Source: Phycisphaerales bacterium | Lineage (GTDB): Bacteria > Planctomycetota > Phycisphaerae > Phycisphaerales > UBA1924 | Direction: 5' to 3' | Assembly (NCBI GenBank): GCA_013360675.1 | Contig: JABWBB010000029.1 | Span: 1 to 36,184 of the forward strand | Length of the DNA: 36,184 bases | In this document: positions 7,579 to 15,091 of the stretch, piece after piece | Layout: the number at the start of each line of letters is the position of its first letter | Numbering within the stretch: position 1 is the stretch's first letter | Notes under the pieces: model-generated | The model's database searches: none | The model's input: only the letters and a program-made list of their open reading frames with translations | What the model was told of the DNA's origin: nothing | Translations under genes and position numbers: made by a program

Positions 7579-9222
7579 GTGCCCGCGCAGACTCCCATGC
7601 TCATTGCCCTCCCGTGCGGGCTCTCCGCGGGGGGGGTCACCACGTGGGCGCTTCGCCTCAGCGGCGAACTTTCTCAGCGTGGGTACGCGTGCGCCCTGAT
7701 CCTGCACCGCCTGCGCGCGGGCGATTCACCCATCGCTGCGACGATTCCCCCGGGCGTGCGCGTGGTCGATCTGACCGCGCTGCCCGCGATGGACGCCGTC
7801 GCGGGCGATGTGTCGATCTTTGTGCCGCACTATGCCCGCGCGGTGGAATCGCTTCGCGGGCAGGGGCCCGTGGCGATCTCGCCCAACCTGATGGGCGATT
7901 GCTTCGCCATCGCCGCCGCGCTCACCCAGACCATGCCCGACGCCGTGCGCACGATCGGGTGGTGCCACCTCGACAGCGATTACGACCGGCGCGTGCTCGC
8001 GCACTATGAACCCATCCTGCACGCCTGTGTCGGCGTGAGCGACTGGATCGTCGACTCACTGCGGCGTTCGCTCCCCGCGCGTGCCGCCGATGCGCACAAC
8101 ATTCCCTACGGCGTGGTCGTTCCCGAAGCGTGTCTCGTGCGTCCGCCGCTGGGCGGTCGCCCGCTGCGCTTGGTCTATCCCGGTCGCGTGGACGAGAACG
8201 TCAAGCGGATCTCCGCGCTGGTGCACATGGTCGATGCGCTCACCGCCGCGGGCGTGGAGCACGAACTGACGATCATCGGCGACGGCCCGGCGTCGGGCGC
8301 GATCGACGCCGCCGCCCGCACGCGCCCGTCGATGCGACGCCTGCCGCCCGTCACACCCGATGCCATCGTCCACGCCCTTGATACGCACGACCTGTTCGTG
8401 CTCCCCTCGCGCGTCGAGGGGCTGAGCGTCGCGATGCTCGAGGCCATGGCCCACGCCTGCGTCCCCGTCGTCACGATGGTGCGCTCCGGGGCGGCGCAGG
8501 CGATCACGCACCAGCGCAACGGCCTGCTCATCGATGCGGGCGACAACCCGACTCACGACGCCACGCCCCAGCAGATCGGCCAGGCCATGGCCGCCGCCAT
8601 CGGCGCGATCGAGCCCGGCCAACTTTCCGCGTTGGCCCGCGCCGCTTGGGCGACGGCTCGCGAGCGCTACTCGATGCAGGCCCACGCCGACCGTGTGTGC
8701 AATTTGCTCGAGCGCGTCGCTCGCATGCCGCCGCGAGCCTGGCCCACCACGCGGGCCTGCTCGTTCACGTCGACCAACTCGGGCGGCTCGGGCACCGTCC
8801 CCAGCGACGCGGCGTCACGCCTCGCGCGTCTGCTCGGCTCGCTCACGGGCCGGCACGTCCTGCTCCATGGCACCGGGCGGCACACCATCGAACTGGGCGA
8901 GGTGATCGCGGCCCATGCCGATCGCATCGCCGGCTTTACCGACGACGATCCCTCGCGAGCCAACGCCACGATGTGGGGCTGGCCGATCGTGTCGCCCGAC
9001 CAAGCCGCTTCGTTCGGTGCGACCGATGTCATCATCAGTTCGTGGCTGCACCAGGAGGCGATCTGGGCCCGCCGCGCCGTGTACGAGCGCCAGGGCCTGC
9101 GCGTTCATCGTGTGTATGCCGGTGTTGACGACGCCTCAGCTGCGCCGGTGCAATCGGGCGTGTCGCCGGCTCAGGCCAACTCGCCCAGCGCCCGCGCCGT
9201 ATCCGCCGCCGTTCGCGCGTGA
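7579..9222 (+). CDS. GT4 glycosyltransferase with C-terminal Rossmann-like module
   Basis: Residues 1-400 of this 547-residue protein are a GT4 enzyme: an N-terminal GLSAGGVTTWALRLSGEL nucleotide-binding-type start, LRLVYPGRVDENVKRISALV, IIGDGPASGAI, and SRVEGLSVAMLEAMAHACVP with a GLLIDAG turn. After a linker rich in Ser, Gly and Thr, residues 424-515 form the module shared with two other genes here (LLHGTGRHTIELGEVI, AGFTDDD, WGWPIV, VIISSWLHQEAIW). A tail of about 30 Ala/Ser-rich residues ends the protein. I used GTG 7579, one base after the preceding stop; ATG 7597 is an equally good start. It is the last gene of the operon. Its final 52 bases overlap the convergent GT2 gene. Confidence 0.85.
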   Translation: MPAQTPMLIALPCGLSAGGVTTWALRLSGELSQRGYACALILHRLRAGDSPIAATIPPGVRVVDLTALPAMDAVAGDVSIFVPHYARAVESLRGQGPVAISPNLMGDCFAIAAALTQTMPDAVRTIGWCHLDSDYDRRVLAHYEPILHACVGVSDWIVDSLRRSLPARAADAHNIPYGVVVPEACLVRPPLGGRPLRLVYPGRVDENVKRISALVHMVDALTAAGVEHELTIIGDGPASGAIDAAARTRPSMRRLPPVTPDAIVHALDTHDLFVLPSRVEGLSVAMLEAMAHACVPVVTMVRSGAAQAITHQRNGLLIDAGDNPTHDATPQQIGQAMAAAIGAIEPGQLSALARAAWATARERYSMQAHADRVCNLLERVARMPPRAWPTTRACSFTSTNSGGSGTVPSDAASRLARLLGSLTGRHVLLHGTGRHTIELGEVIAAHADRIAGFTDDDPSRANATMWGWPIVSPDQAASFGATDVIISSWLHQEAIWARRAVYERQGLRVHRVYAGVDDASAAPVQSGVSPAQANSPSARAVSAAVRA

Positions 9223-10208
9223 GCATCGAGCAACCCGCGCCGCCACAGCCACCGCTTCAGCGGCAGGTGTGATTGATACGCCATGCGCACCCATGCGTGC
9301 GCATGCGCACCATCCGCGGCGTGGGCGGGCATCTCGGCCAAGGCGACAAACCCCGCCAGCAACCCCGCCGCCGCCCGCTTTTCACGCGCGACAAACTCGC
9401 GCGAATACGCGGCTTCATCGTCCCCGGCGAGGTCGCGCCCAAAGACTGCACGGGCGCAACCCGGGCATGCCCGGGCCAACTCGACCGCCGCGTGCCCCAG
9501 CGTGTATTCCCGGCGGAGATACTCGCCCGGCGTCATCGCGTGGTCGTGCAGCGCGACCGCACTCGGGCGATAGAGCACGGGCGCGCCCGACATCGCATGC
9601 ACGCGATACGCCATCTCCAGGTCTTCAAAGACCGGACGCGAGAGCGTTCCGGTGAACCCGCCCGCTTCGCGCAGCAGCGCGCTAGGCATCGATAGGTTGA
9701 GCGTCCACGCGTGTCTGAAGCCCCAGTCGTGCTCGGGGTCCGCCGCCGCCGCCCCCGTCATCTGGTCGTAGAAGAAGATCATCGAGGTCTCGCGCACCAG
9801 GCGATCGAACATCGAATCGTTCGCCCGCACGACCCACGGAGCCGAGCCCAAAATCATCGCGGGCAAAGTGCGAGACGCCTGCGCGACTCGATGCGCCTCG
9901 AGCAGCCCGGGCTGGGGGATCACGTCGTCGTTGAGCAAGAGCAGCCACGCGCCCCGGGCCAGCGCCAGCAACCGGTTACGGACCATCGCGGGCCCGGCGT
10001 GAGGAGCCATGCTGATCCGCAGTCGTTCGTCACGCCCTCCCGCATCACTCCAGGCGCGGGCGATGGCGTCGCGCAGGGGGGCATCCTCGCCGTCAATCCC
10101 GACGAGCACCTCGAACGCGCCCTCGGTGCGCTGATCCGCGAGCGCGCGCACGCAGGCGGCGATCTTGTCGGGGCGTCCGTGGGTCGGGATGAGCACGCTG
10201 AAGTCCAC
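9171..10208 (-). CDS. GT2 family glycosyltransferase
   Basis: The 345-residue protein begins with FSVLIPTHGRPDKIAACVRA, the nucleotide-binding start of family 2 GT-A enzymes, followed by VRNRLLALARGAWLLLLNDD with the acidic motif N93-D94-D95. A later FEDLEMAYRV segment supplies the ED acid typical of the acceptor side, and the C-terminus is helical. Unlike the other GT2 gene here it has no Rossmann-like C-terminal module. It is transcribed towards the operon that ends at 9222, overlapping its last gene by 52 bases, and diverges from the PilZ gene at 10341. It probably adds a sugar to the same surface glycan. Confidence 0.88.
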   Translation of the reverse strand: MDFSVLIPTHGRPDKIAACVRALADQRTEGAFEVLVGIDGEDAPLRDAIARAWSDAGGRDERLRISMAPHAGPAMVRNRLLALARGAWLLLLNDDVIPQPGLLEAHRVAQASRTLPAMILGSAPWVVRANDSMFDRLVRETSMIFFYDQMTGAAAADPEHDWGFRHAWTLNLSMPSALLREAGGFTGTLSRPVFEDLEMAYRVHAMSGAPVLYRPSAVALHDHAMTPGEYLRREYTLGHAAVELARACPGCARAVFGRDLAGDDEAAYSREFVAREKRAAAGLLAGFVALAEMPAHAADGAHAHAWVRMAYQSHLPLKRWLWRRGLLDAHARTAADTARALGELA

Positions 10209-10340
10209 GCGCCTCTGTTATCGGCCCGCCCAGGGCATGACTCTCGATCTTCCTTCCAAGTCCGTGCCCACCCGGTGTCCCTCGTTTCAGACGCGAGGCC
10301 GCCCATGCCGATTGAAAGAGGCCCGCGTTGATTCCACACG

Positions 10341-10670
10341 ATGAGCACACCCGCAGACAACCGCGCCCACCCCCGGGTCTTTCTCGAACGACCGGCCAAG
10401 GTCTTTCACCAGGGTACGCGCCGCTACCTTCCCGCCGTCACGAGCAACATCTCGGGCGGGGGCGTGCTGATCCGTGTGATGTCGCCGCGTCCCCTCGATC
10501 CGGGCGATCGGCTCGACGTGCTCATCGCCTGGTCGAATCGCACGGTGCTGAGTTCATCCGACCGGGTGGCGGGGTCGGTGACCCGGGCGGCCCGGGGCGC
10601 CTCGGGCGAGCAGTTTGTCGCCGTCGCCTTCGACAAGGCCATGGTCAACGCCCCCGCCCAGGTGGCCTGA
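10341..10670 (+). CDS. PilZ domain protein (c-di-GMP receptor candidate)
   Basis: This 109-residue protein is a single PilZ domain. The two c-di-GMP-binding motifs are visible: RxxxR in RAHPR near residue 8, and an (N/D)xSxxG motif in SNISGGG near residue 37. The strands VLIRVM, DRLDVLIAW and QFVAVAF fit the family beta barrel. As a stand-alone PilZ it probably reports c-di-GMP level to another protein, commonly in motility or exopolysaccharide control; the glycan genes next door are a possible target, which is inference from position. No good Shine-Dalgarno is seen before the ATG. Confidence 0.85.
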   Translation: MSTPADNRAHPRVFLERPAKVFHQGTRRYLPAVTSNISGGGVLIRVMSPRPLDPGDRLDVLIAWSNRTVLSSSDRVAGSVTRAARGASGEQFVAVAFDKAMVNAPAQVA

Positions 10671-10710
10671 CGCGGCGTGTGATCTCCACCTGCGCCACCT
10701 AGAATCATGC

Positions 10711-11964
10711 ATGCTCTGGCAACCCTCGCTCCCCAAGGGGTACACGGCGATGTCGCCAAGCGCCTTGCACGAGGCGATCGAGCAACGCCGCGCCGAGCTG
10801 GGCGAGCGACTGGTCATCCTCGGGCACCACTACCAGACCGATGTCGTCATCCGGCACGCCGATTTCACCGGCGACTCACTCAAGCTCTCGCAGATCGCCG
10901 CACGCATCGCGGGCGAGCGCAACGTCGAGTATGTGGTCTTCTGCGGCGTGCATTTCATGGCCGAGACCGCCGACATGCTCACGCCCGAGCACGTCCGCGT
11001 GATCCTGCCCGACCTCTCCGCCGGGTGCTCGATGGCCGACATGGCCCGCATCGACGACACGATCGAGGCATGGACCTCCATCCACGCCGCCCTCGAAGCC
11101 AAAGGCTGGCGCGGCCGCATCATCCCCATCACCTACATCAACTCGTCGGCGGCGATCAAGGCCTTTGTGGGCGAGCGCGGCGGGGCCTGCTGCACCAGTT
11201 CCAACGCCCGGGCCATCGTCGAATGGGCCCTGGGCGGCGGCGACACCTCGGCCCGTGACGACGAAGACATCAAGATTCTCTTTCTCCCCGACCAGCACCT
11301 GGGACGAAACACCAGCGCCGCGCTCGGGATCGACGTGGCCGAGTCCTCGTGCGTCTACGACCCGCGCCTCACCCGCAAGGGCGAGGCCCTGGGCGGAGCC
11401 ACGCCGGAGCAATTGCTCCGCTCGCGCGTCATATTGTGGGCCGGGCACTGCTCGGTGCACAAGTTGTTCCGACCCGAGCACTGCGACGAGATCCGCGCGG
11501 ATTCCGCCGCCTCCCCCGACAAGCCCGCATGGAAGATTCTTGTTCACCCTGAGTGCGGCAAGGAAGTGGTGGACAAGGCCGATCTTTCGGGCTCGACCGA
11601 GTTCATCGTGCGCACGATCCGCGGGGCGCAAGCGGGCAGCCGCTGGGCCGTGGGCACCGAGACCAACCTCGTCAATCGGATCCGCGCCGAGGCGGCCACC
11701 CGCGGGGTCGAGGTGCGGATCCTCTCATCGTGCCAATGTCTGTGCACGACGATGTTCCGCATCGACGAGCCCCACCTGCTCTGGACGCTCGACCACCTCG
11801 CCGGTGATTATGCACGGCGCATCCCGGGTCGCAAGAGCGACGGCGTGCCGAGCGTGGTCAACGAGATCCGCGTGCCGCCCCAGGTCCAGACCCCCGCGCT
11901 CAAGGCGCTCGACCGGATGCTGCGGATCACCAACACCCCGGCCGAGGCCCTCGCGAGGCCGTAG
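10711..11964 (+). CDS. nadA: Quinolinate synthase A
   Basis: NadA condenses iminoaspartate with dihydroxyacetone phosphate to make quinolinate for NAD synthesis, using a [4Fe-4S] cluster held by three cysteines. This 417-residue protein shows VILGHHYQTDVVIRHADFTG, FCGVHFMAETADML with cluster ligand C78, INSSAAIKAF, CTSSNARAIVEWA with ligand C161, FLPDQHLGRNT, HPECGKEVVDKAD, and SCQCLCTTM, whose last cysteine (C345) aligns with the third ligand. It is longer than the roughly 300-350-residue classical enzymes, with extra sequence before the third ligand. ATG 10711 is the first good start; ATG 10750 is an alternative. NadB and NadC are not in the window. Confidence 0.95.
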   Translation: MLWQPSLPKGYTAMSPSALHEAIEQRRAELGERLVILGHHYQTDVVIRHADFTGDSLKLSQIAARIAGERNVEYVVFCGVHFMAETADMLTPEHVRVILPDLSAGCSMADMARIDDTIEAWTSIHAALEAKGWRGRIIPITYINSSAAIKAFVGERGGACCTSSNARAIVEWALGGGDTSARDDEDIKILFLPDQHLGRNTSAALGIDVAESSCVYDPRLTRKGEALGGATPEQLLRSRVILWAGHCSVHKLFRPEHCDEIRADSAASPDKPAWKILVHPECGKEVVDKADLSGSTEFIVRTIRGAQAGSRWAVGTETNLVNRIRAEAATRGVEVRILSSCQCLCTTMFRIDEPHLLWTLDHLAGDYARRIPGRKSDGVPSVVNEIRVPPQVQTPALKALDRMLRITNTPAEALARP

Positions 11965-12046
11965 CCCGCGCAACGACGCATCGACAGCCGAGATCGAGTC
12001 GCGCACGATCGTCGCGGAGACGATGATCAAATGAATTCGTGAGGGT

Positions 12047-12400
12047 TCAGGCCTGGGGCGCGGCGGGGTTCTTCGAGAGGGGCTTGACCTCGGTCTGCGA
12101 GGCGGCCTTGAGCGCGCCCAGCTCGATCTCTTCACGCATCAGCCGCCCGACCTTGAACTTGACCGTCCGCTTGGCCGGCACGTGCACGCGCTCGAGGGTC
12201 TTGGGGTTCTGCGCCACGCGGGCGGCTCGCTCCTTCACCTCAAAGACGCCAAAGTCGCGAAACTCGATCCGGTTGCCTTTGCGCAACTCGATGATGACCT
12301 GCTCCAGGAACTCCTGCAGGGTCTTCTTTACGTCGCCGCGGCTGAGTTGAATCTTGTCGCTGATGCGTTCGATCAGATCTTTTTTCGTCACCGTGGCCAT
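12047..12400 (-). CDS. HU/IHF-family nucleoid DNA-binding protein
   Basis: The 117-residue protein is a full-length HU/IHF fold: TKKDLIERISDKIQLSRGDV (N-terminal helices), then RIEFRDFGVFEVKERAARVA, the strands and base of the DNA-binding arm, NPKTLERVHVPAKRTVKFKV (arm and return strand), and a C-terminal extension of about 20 residues beyond the usual 90-95. Such proteins bend and compact DNA as dimers. GGAAGGA lies eight bases before the ATG. A strong sigma70-type promoter is seen at 12574-12602, giving a leader of about 165 bases, which may leave room for post-transcriptional control. It is convergent with nadA. Confidence 0.94.
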   Translation of the reverse strand: MATVTKKDLIERISDKIQLSRGDVKKTLQEFLEQVIIELRKGNRIEFRDFGVFEVKERAARVAQNPKTLERVHVPAKRTVKFKVGRLMREEIELGALKAASQTEVKPLSKNPAAPQA

Positions 12401-12573
12401 GCGTTGTCCTTCCCGGTCTGGGTCGATCCAAACCGTAGGAGGCGCTCGGGCTCCGGGTCAGTCGCGGAACCCGGGTGCGGTGGGCTTACCGCCCCCAACC
12501 CGTCCGGCACCGACCCCCAGCAGCGACACCCCACCCACGGCGATCCGGGGCCAACACACCGGCTGATCAATCG

Positions 12574-12602
12574 AGTATGCGCGATAACCATGCCACAGTC
12601 AA
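12574..12602 (-). promoter_or_regulatory. Sigma70-type promoter for the HU-family gene
   Basis: On the minus strand TTGACT (12602-12597) and CATACT (12579-12574) are separated by exactly 17 bases. They match the -35 consensus at five of six positions and the -10 consensus at four of six. Transcription would start near 12567 and reach the HU start codon at 12400, where no other gene intervenes. The surrounding DNA is noticeably AT-richer than its flanks. Confidence 0.6.
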
Positions 12603-12670
12603 ACAACTGGGGGTTATTCCACTCGCACCCTGCATGAGTTTCCCCCCGAACACACCCCACGCGCAGGGTC

Positions 12671-13519
12671 TTAGAAACGGAACACCACGCCAAAATACAG
12701 CCCCGCCAGAGCACCCACATACCGGAACTCCTCCGAGCCGGCCCCGTCCTCCAGGATAAAAGCGAGCTGGCGATACCCCACCTGGACCCCCAGATTCTCG
12801 TGCGGCCTCCACCCGAAACCCGCCATCACGTCCACCGAAATGCTCGAATGGTCCCCCAGGGGCAGCCCACCCCCGGTGAGCTGCACATCCACGTCAAACT
12901 GCTCGTTGACCTCCATGCGGAGCTTGGCCCCGATCAGCGGCTCCAAATACGTCTCGCTCACCGAATCCGCGATGGGCGAACCCCCCGCGGTCAGCCGTTG
13001 CACCGCCCATTCAACGTCATAGAGCCTCGCCCCGAAGACAAGGTCAAAGTCGACATGCAGGTTGTGCCCGCCGCCGTCGAGCGGCGCCCTGTCCGTGTGC
13101 CACAGGCGATACGTCCCTTCAAACTCGAAGGCCGACAGGTCCAGGGTCGATTCCACACTGTCCGAGGGGGTGAGGTCAACATCCCCGATGGGGCCCGCCA
13201 ATGTGCCCGACGCGGTGTTGGTGGTGGAGAAGACGAACCCGCGGACTTGTGCTCCCCAGGCGCCGCGCCGCAGGTTGACCTCGCCCGAGGGGGTGAGCTG
13301 GGTCCCGTCCATGTTCAGGTCGGTGATCTGAGTCTTGGCCGGAGAGGCCCCTGAGGAACGGGGGAGCTTCACACTCCCGCCCGCCCCGACGAACCACGCC
13401 GCCGGCTCGATCGAGACTTCCCAGCGGACCTTGGCCTCGGGGATCGTGGGTTCCTGATCCTGCCCGAGGGCGTGCGAGGCAAGGAGGGTCGGAAGGAGCA
13501 GCAGGGGAGTCATGCGCAT
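12671..13519 (-). CDS. Putative outer-membrane beta-barrel protein
   Basis: The 282-residue protein has a signal peptide (MRMTPLLLLPTLLASHALG, likely cut before Q20). The mature chain is a series of alternating amphipathic strands, many ending in aromatic residues, such as VSIEPAAWFVGAGG, WGAQVRGFVFS, LHVDFDLVFGARLYDVEWAV, VDVMAGFGWRPH and VQVGYRQLAFIL. It finishes ALAGLYFGVVFRF with the C-terminal phenylalanine typical of barrels inserted by the BAM machinery. I do not recognise a specific family; a porin-like or structural outer-membrane role is the most that can be said. GGAGA lies eight bases before the ATG. It diverges from tsaB. Confidence 0.7.
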   Translation of the reverse strand: MRMTPLLLLPTLLASHALGQDQEPTIPEAKVRWEVSIEPAAWFVGAGGSVKLPRSSGASPAKTQITDLNMDGTQLTPSGEVNLRRGAWGAQVRGFVFSTTNTASGTLAGPIGDVDLTPSDSVESTLDLSAFEFEGTYRLWHTDRAPLDGGGHNLHVDFDLVFGARLYDVEWAVQRLTAGGSPIADSVSETYLEPLIGAKLRMEVNEQFDVDVQLTGGGLPLGDHSSISVDVMAGFGWRPHENLGVQVGYRQLAFILEDGAGSEEFRYVGALAGLYFGVVFRF

Positions 13520-13613
13520 CGAGGGAATCTCCGAAGTGTGAGGGGATGAGCCTATGAGAATGAACCCGCGGCTGCCAGCGGTGGGCCACCCCTATTCGTT
13601 CCTAGTCTTGCCC

Positions 13614-14327
13614 ATGCCCGCGCGCGTCATCCTCGGGATCGAGACCAGCAACCCCTCGGCGTGGACGCCCGACGCCCCCCGCGCCCCGGGCGTCGCTCTG
13701 GCCAACCTCGAGAATGGCACGCTGCACACGCTCGGTGTCGAAACGATCGACCCGACCACCCCGCACACCGATGCTCTCATGGCGTCGATCGACCGGCTTT
13801 GTGCGCAGGTCGGTGTTCGCCCGCGCGACCTGGCCAGGGTGTGTGTCTCGGCGGGCCCGGGCGGGTACACCGCCGTACGCCTGGGGATCACCACCGCCGC
13901 GTTGATTGCCGAGGCGACGGGGGCCGAGGCCGTCCCGGTGCCGACGGCGTTGATCGCCGTCCACAACGCGAACGGGGAGTATCCGCTGGCCGTGGCGCTG
14001 GCGACCAAGGGGGAAGAGGCGCACGTGAGCCTGTTTCATGCCCCCGGCACGATCGCCAGAGCCGGCCTGATGACCTGCCCCGATCTTGAGGTGCTGAACT
14101 TGCGCACGCTTGTGGGGGATGCGTATCTGCCCGCAACATGGCGTGCCGAGGCGGCCCGTCTGGGGATCGCGATGGCGCCGACGGTGCTGGATCCCGAGGC
14201 GTGCATCGCCTGCGGGGTGGGGCTTGAGGGGGTCGAGCCCGAGGCGCTGCGACCGATCTACCCGCGCGAGCCCGAGGCGGTGCGGAAATGGAGGGAACTG
14301 CACCCTCCCCCCCGATCAGGGGAATAG
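13614..14327 (+). CDS. tsaB: tRNA t6A biosynthesis protein TsaB
   Basis: TsaB is the non-catalytic partner of TsaD in making threonylcarbamoyladenosine at position 37 of ANN-decoding tRNAs. This 237-residue protein shows ILGIETSNPSAW at the N-terminus, the family signature VSAGPGGYTAVRLGITTA near residue 80, and a C-terminal PIYPREPEAVRKW segment that matches the usual ending. ATG 13614 places the family's first strand at the start; an in-frame ATG at 13554 would add a 20-residue leader unlike TsaB. TsaD, TsaC and TsaE are not in the window. The gene is divergent from the barrel protein gene, with 94 bases between them. Confidence 0.88.
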   Translation: MPARVILGIETSNPSAWTPDAPRAPGVALANLENGTLHTLGVETIDPTTPHTDALMASIDRLCAQVGVRPRDLARVCVSAGPGGYTAVRLGITTAALIAEATGAEAVPVPTALIAVHNANGEYPLAVALATKGEEAHVSLFHAPGTIARAGLMTCPDLEVLNLRTLVGDAYLPATWRAEAARLGIAMAPTVLDPEACIACGVGLEGVEPEALRPIYPREPEAVRKWRELHPPPRSGE

Positions 14328-14467
14328 TCACCACTGCCCGAAGTTGATCGGCCCAGCGGCCGGGCGTGAAGTTGGGCGGGTTGGGCGACGATACACGGCT
14401 GTACGGGCTGGGCGATGTGACGGGGTTGGGTACCCCGGGGCCATCCCGTGTGATCGTGGGGTGACCC

Positions 14468-15091
14468 TTGCTCAGCGAGAGTGAACGCACGGAACTGTCG
14501 CGCAAGCGGGTCTTTACCACCGGCGAAGCCGCGGCCCTGTGCAAGGTCAGCCAGCAGACGATTATCCGCTGCTTTGATTCCGGGCGGCTCAATGGCTTTC
14601 GCGTGCCGGGCAGCAAGTTCCGGCGGATCCCGCGCGAGGAGCTGCTCCGCTTCATGCGGGCCAATGACATTCCCACGGGGTTGATGGAGCACGCCGACCG
14701 CCCGCGGATTCTCGCGGTGGATGATGATCCGGCGATCCTGGACTTGTACAAGGGATTGCTCGCCAGGGACGGCCGCTATGACCTGCGCGAGGCGACGACC
14801 GGGTACGACGCGGGTCTGCTGACCGAGAGTTTCCGCCCCCACCTGATCCTGCTCGATTACATGCTGCCGGACATCAACGGGGCGATCGTCTGCCGGCGCT
14901 TGCGGGAGAACCCCGCGCTCGCGGGCACACGGGTGCTGTGCATCAGCGGGATGGCCGACGAGAACGTAGTCCATGAGCTGCGTCAGGCGGGCGCGGACGA
15001 TTTCCTGATGAAGCCCTTCGAAGGGCGCCATCTGTGCGATCGCGTGGACGCGCTGCTCGCGCCCAGGCAGGCGGCGGAGGAGGCGCGTTGA
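14468..15091 (+). CDS. Excisionase-type HTH fused to a response-regulator receiver
   Basis: In this 207-residue protein residues 15-65 are a BldC/excisionase-type winged helix (FTTGEAAALCKVSQQTIIRC, then GRLNGFRVPGSKFRRIPREE). Residues 80-200 are a complete CheY-like receiver: the acid pair D85/D86 in AVDDDPAI, the phosphorylation site D130 in LLDYMLPDING, and the conserved lysine K182 in LMKPFE. Most response regulators have the receiver first and the DNA-binding domain last; here the order is reversed. The start is a TTG, preceded by GGGGTG; no ATG lies near. Its stop overlaps the start of the HDOD gene by four bases, so the two are probably co-translated. No sensor kinase is adjacent. Confidence 0.85.
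   Translation: MLSESERTELSRKRVFTTGEAAALCKVSQQTIIRCFDSGRLNGFRVPGSKFRRIPREELLRFMRANDIPTGLMEHADRPRILAVDDDPAILDLYKGLLARDGRYDLREATTGYDAGLLTESFRPHLILLDYMLPDINGAIVCRRLRENPALAGTRVLCISGMADENVVHELRQAGADDFLMKPFEGRHLCDRVDALLAPRQAAEEAR

Noticed and set aside
14349..14362. CGGCC-CAGC-GGCCG hairpin after tsaB as terminator
   Set aside because: The stem has only five pairs and no T-run follows; such stems are expected by chance at this GC content.
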